From assembly GCF_030272615.1 (NCBI RefSeq), contig NC_081410.1, forward strand, positions 120,406,640 through 120,464,639: DNA of 58,000 bases. Reading direction: 5' to 3'. Source of the DNA: Cryptomeria japonica (lineage: Eukaryota; Streptophyta; Pinopsida; Cupressales; Cupressaceae). A program made the translations under genes and the position numbers. Every line of letters begins with the position of its first letter. Within the stretch, counting starts at the first letter, position 1. Below the pieces are notes generated by a model. The model had not been told where the DNA came from, did not search any database, and saw only the letters and a list, made by a program, of their open reading frames with translations. Below, in pieces: positions 55,081-58,000 of the stretch.

Positions 55081-56015
55081 GGTTACTAGACAAAACTTGT
55101 GGCAAATAATTGCCAATTGGTGAATGTTTTGTATCGGACATTTCAAAAATGGTGAATAAGTTCGACCAATTGAGGTGGTCAGATTGCTTCGACTTTATAA
55201 ATTTTCGGTCAAATGCATTTCAATTCGCCTTCATTTTTATTAATTTTTTGTAACGATTTAAAGATTTTGCCAAAAGAGTCTACATTATCACAACGGTCTA
55301 TTTAATATGTTTGCCTGATTTTTCAGAAATGTGCCTTAATGCACTGACGTAATTCACCAATAGCCATCAATAGTTCAATTTGCATGAGGACCTAATTCGC
55401 CTGAGATTTTCTGAAAGGGTGTCTTAATTCTCCCTAATATTCGGTAATACCATTAATTATTCAATGTTGTAGGAGGATTGATTTTGCCAATTTTATTATA
55501 AGTCCATCCCAATGGACAATCCATAATTGCCTAGTAAATTACAACGTATATGTTTTGTCAATATTTCATTCGCCCAATGTTTACATAAGACGTGTTAGAA
55601 TTAAGTGGGATTCATCAAATTTTTGGTATACCATTTAAAATTCCCACAATATTTGCCAAATATGGATTGGTATAAGATTGTATAAAGATCAAATTTTTAT
55701 TTACACAATTTGGTTGGTTCATAGCTCTCAATTCGGATCAATAGCCAAGTTACAAATAGGAACAACCATTGTTGCATTGTCATCTACTAGTACTCTGTGC
55801 TACTCTCTGATATTCTAAAGTTAAAAGATCGTTTCTTTGAAGTGTTATAATATTATTCATCTTGATCTGTTAGCAATTTTTAGATCATTCTTATTGAGTA
55901 GGGAGACCTCAAACAACTAGATTATAGGCCCTAGGGGCAATGAATCTTATAGTCTATTACTATTTCTTAAACAAGTAAATAGTTTTTTGCACTTGCAACC
56001 TTTATTTTGTCAGAG
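55081..56015. other. Unassigned stretch upstream of the hAT pseudogene
   Basis: No supportable gene. The last bases (CAACCTTTATTTTGTCAG at about 55996-56013) look like a 3' splice site just before the hAT start codon, so a 5' intron of that gene may lie here. Confidence 0.45.
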
Positions 56016-58000
56016 ATGTCAAATAGGAAGAAGGGTAAGACTCCTGAATATGGTGAAGGCCAAGAGAGGTCAATAAAACACAAAACCTTAAATTCGTACT
56101 TTAGCAATGTTTATGGTAAAAAACGTGATCATGAAGGTACATCATCACAACTTCCACATTCACAACTTACACTGAATATTGAAGAAGGTGGCAAATGTGA
56201 TATCTCAGATGACAAAGAAGAAGAAGATCTAGTAGAAACCCAGCGTAGCGGGAATGTGATAATCGACCCGGTTGACAATGTCGTAGATGATGATGATGCA
56301 GGAAAGGGGAAAAGAAAATCCAAATAAAAAAAAGGTCGGGCGTGGGATATGGCGAGGCATTTTCAAATTGATTGGGTGTCAAAGTATCCATTCATTGAAC
56401 CAGTGGAGAATCCAAACAAAGGTGACCCTCCAGTGGAATGCAGGTGTAAGATTTGTGGTTGGAGTTGAAGCTTGACACCATTGAAAAGCATATCAGAAAA
56501 TTTTACAAAAAGAAAATCATAGATGGAACTGAAAAAACAGTGATAAGATGGAAAACAAAGAGCGATGTCAGCATGTTAAGTGGTCCTTAGAATATGATGC
56601 ACATTTGAAAAGACGGGCAGAGCTCACTGAATCTAGTGGTTCTCTTGAAGCTATTTTTGGAAAGGCAATGGCAGTCGCATAACCAGGAAAAATTGTTTGG
56701 TTAAGTGTTATTTTTCATATTTTGACCAAAGGGCATCCAATGACAAACTACTGGCCAGAAATTAGTACTTTATTACCCTTTTTGGGAGTTCCTAACAGTC
56801 ACTAGTTAGTAAACAATGGTTGGGAATGGGCAAGTTGTCTTGCTGAGGTTGAAAAACAAAATATAAAGGAAAGAATTAGAGCGTCAAAATTTATTGCATT
56901 GTCTTTGGATGAAGTTACAACAATAGATAATATGTCTTTGGTATGTATGCATGTTTATACCATAAAGAATCATGTCCGCCAACCTCATCTACTATGTGTT
57001 TCTAAATTGAAGGAGAGTGCAACAGAAGAAACTCTATTTCAACTAGTTAAGAATTCATTAATTGAATATGGAGGTATGGATGACTTGACAATTGCAAAAA
57101 AGTTGGTATGTGTAGGAGCGGATGGAACTTCAATAGTGCAAGTTCATAAGAACGGTATTTGCATAAAGCTGCAAACTTCTTGTTTGCCTTACATGATTGT
57201 CATTCACTACATGGCTCATAGAATGAATCAAGCTTTTAAAATTGTGAGAAAGTATCATGTAGTAACAAATGTTGAAGATTTAATCAAAGAGCTCTACTCG
57301 TACTTTTGTCAAAGTCCCAAACGGTTTTTGGAATTTCAAAAATTTTCAATGGAATAACCGATGGGAACAAGCTCCTAAAGGATGTTGATACCAAATGGAT
57401 CTCCTTGCATGGTCCAGCGCATTGATTTTATTAAGAATATTGATCCTTGATTGGAGTAATGTATGAACATCGCCACACAGTAGACAAAGCTCCTGACCTA
57501 CTTTGTAGGTTATGTGATATAGAGATAATCCTAACTTTAGCAGGTCTTCTCCCCATGATAGAGGAAATGAAACCAAAGAAAGAGTTATGTATATTGATGA
57601 ATATGCTAAGCTATGTAAAATGACATGCATGACCCTCAATAATCTCTATCAATCAGAACAAACATTTGTAGATTTAAAATTTGCTAGCTGACAAACATTG
57701 ATAGGTTTGAACAATCCTAACAATGCTTTTCAGTTTAATGCAAATGGGGAGTTATGTGTCAATGTACATGGATTTGAAATACCAATGCACCACCTTTCCA
57801 TGATCACGGAACCAGGAAAGAGCTCTAAGAAGAAAGAAGTAAGTGTCACAAGGGAAGATTTTAGCAAGATTGTTGATTCTATGAGTGCTAGTCAAGGGAA
57901 TATTTTAGCAAGATTGTTGATTTTATGACCGCTAGTCTAAATAAAATCGCCTCTTTTGTTTCCTCAGAAATTAGAAAATTATTCCCTCATGATGATTTAC
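56016..58000 (+). pseudogene. hAT-superfamily transposase pseudogene, cut by window end
   Basis: ATG at 56016 opens a charged N-terminus (MSNRKKGKTPEYGEG to KGKRKSK, TAA at 56325). The same frame then reads WVSKYPFIEPV ... CRCKICGWS, a BED/TTF-like zinc-binding segment. Frame changes follow near 56460 and 56570. The catalytic region includes IALSLDEVTTIDNMSLV (DDE-type first aspartate region), VCVGADGTSIVQ, HYMAHRMNQA and SPKRFLEFQKF, then in another frame LLKDVDTKWISLHGPA, and DIEIILTLAGLLPMIEEM. This is the order seen in the ZNF862/KIAA1586-like hAT proteins. The end (SFVSSEIRKLFPHDDL) is still open at 58000. At least three frameshifts and several stops make it a pseudogene. No terminal inverted repeats or 8-bp duplication were found; the right end is outside the window. 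Confidence 0.8.

Overview
This window is transposable-element DNA from a land plant with a large, repeat-rich genome. I found no intact host gene, rRNA, tRNA or CRISPR array. The plant assignment rests on a Tat-type Ty3/gypsy element with two RNase H domains, a plant mobile domain (PMD) gene, plant copia elements primed by initiator tRNA-Met, and Athila-like tRNA-Asp primer sites. A gymnosperm would fit the nested, diverged layout, but the sequence alone does not prove it.

Layout, left to right. E1 (1-15099, + strand; its left end lies outside the window) is a young autonomous-type Tat element. It has a partial 5' LTR, a long leader, gag-protease, reverse transcriptase-RNase H-archaeal-type RNase H-integrase, a 2.4 kb 3' region, a polypurine tract (PPT) and a full 3' LTR. 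Its LTRs differ at 6 of 779 sites, yet its frames carry three nonsense codons and one frame change. E3 (15642-30102, +) is an old copia-type LTR pair with no recognisable pol. On its opposite strand it carries a reading frame of about 1,030 codons of unknown function, broken by stops but not by frameshifts. E4 (21391-28402, -) is a decayed copia element nested in E3, with target-site duplication (TSD) TACAT. E2 (30268-42749, -; TSD ACTAT) is a 12.5 kb non-autonomous relative of E1. It shares E1's leader, PPT, LTR start and 3' block. It has no gag-pol but carries an antisense, intron-containing PMD pseudogene.

The right third is older. E5 (43317-48005, -) is a short Athila-primed element with a 34-bp minisatellite in both LTRs. 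A copia LTR fragment lies near 49 kb. E6 (about 50200-54182, -) is a gypsy gag remnant with its 5' LTR. Its gag is split by a 493-bp solo LTR (TSD ATTAG), and E6 itself interrupts an older copia gag/protease remnant (54183-54806). A hAT-type transposase pseudogene runs off the right edge.

The most interesting signal is that two unrelated non-autonomous LTR elements, E2 and E3, each replaced gag-pol with a long gene on the antisense strand, and each antisense gene shows splice signals. An antisense intron survives a cycle of retrotransposition. In E2, the GCGC-rich repeat in the PMD first intron is the same motif, inverted, as in the leader of the element's sense transcript. Nearly all nonsense codons in the window are TAG, TGA or TAA at positions expected from C-to-T change in CAG, CGA or CAA codons, as in methylated, silenced plant repeats.
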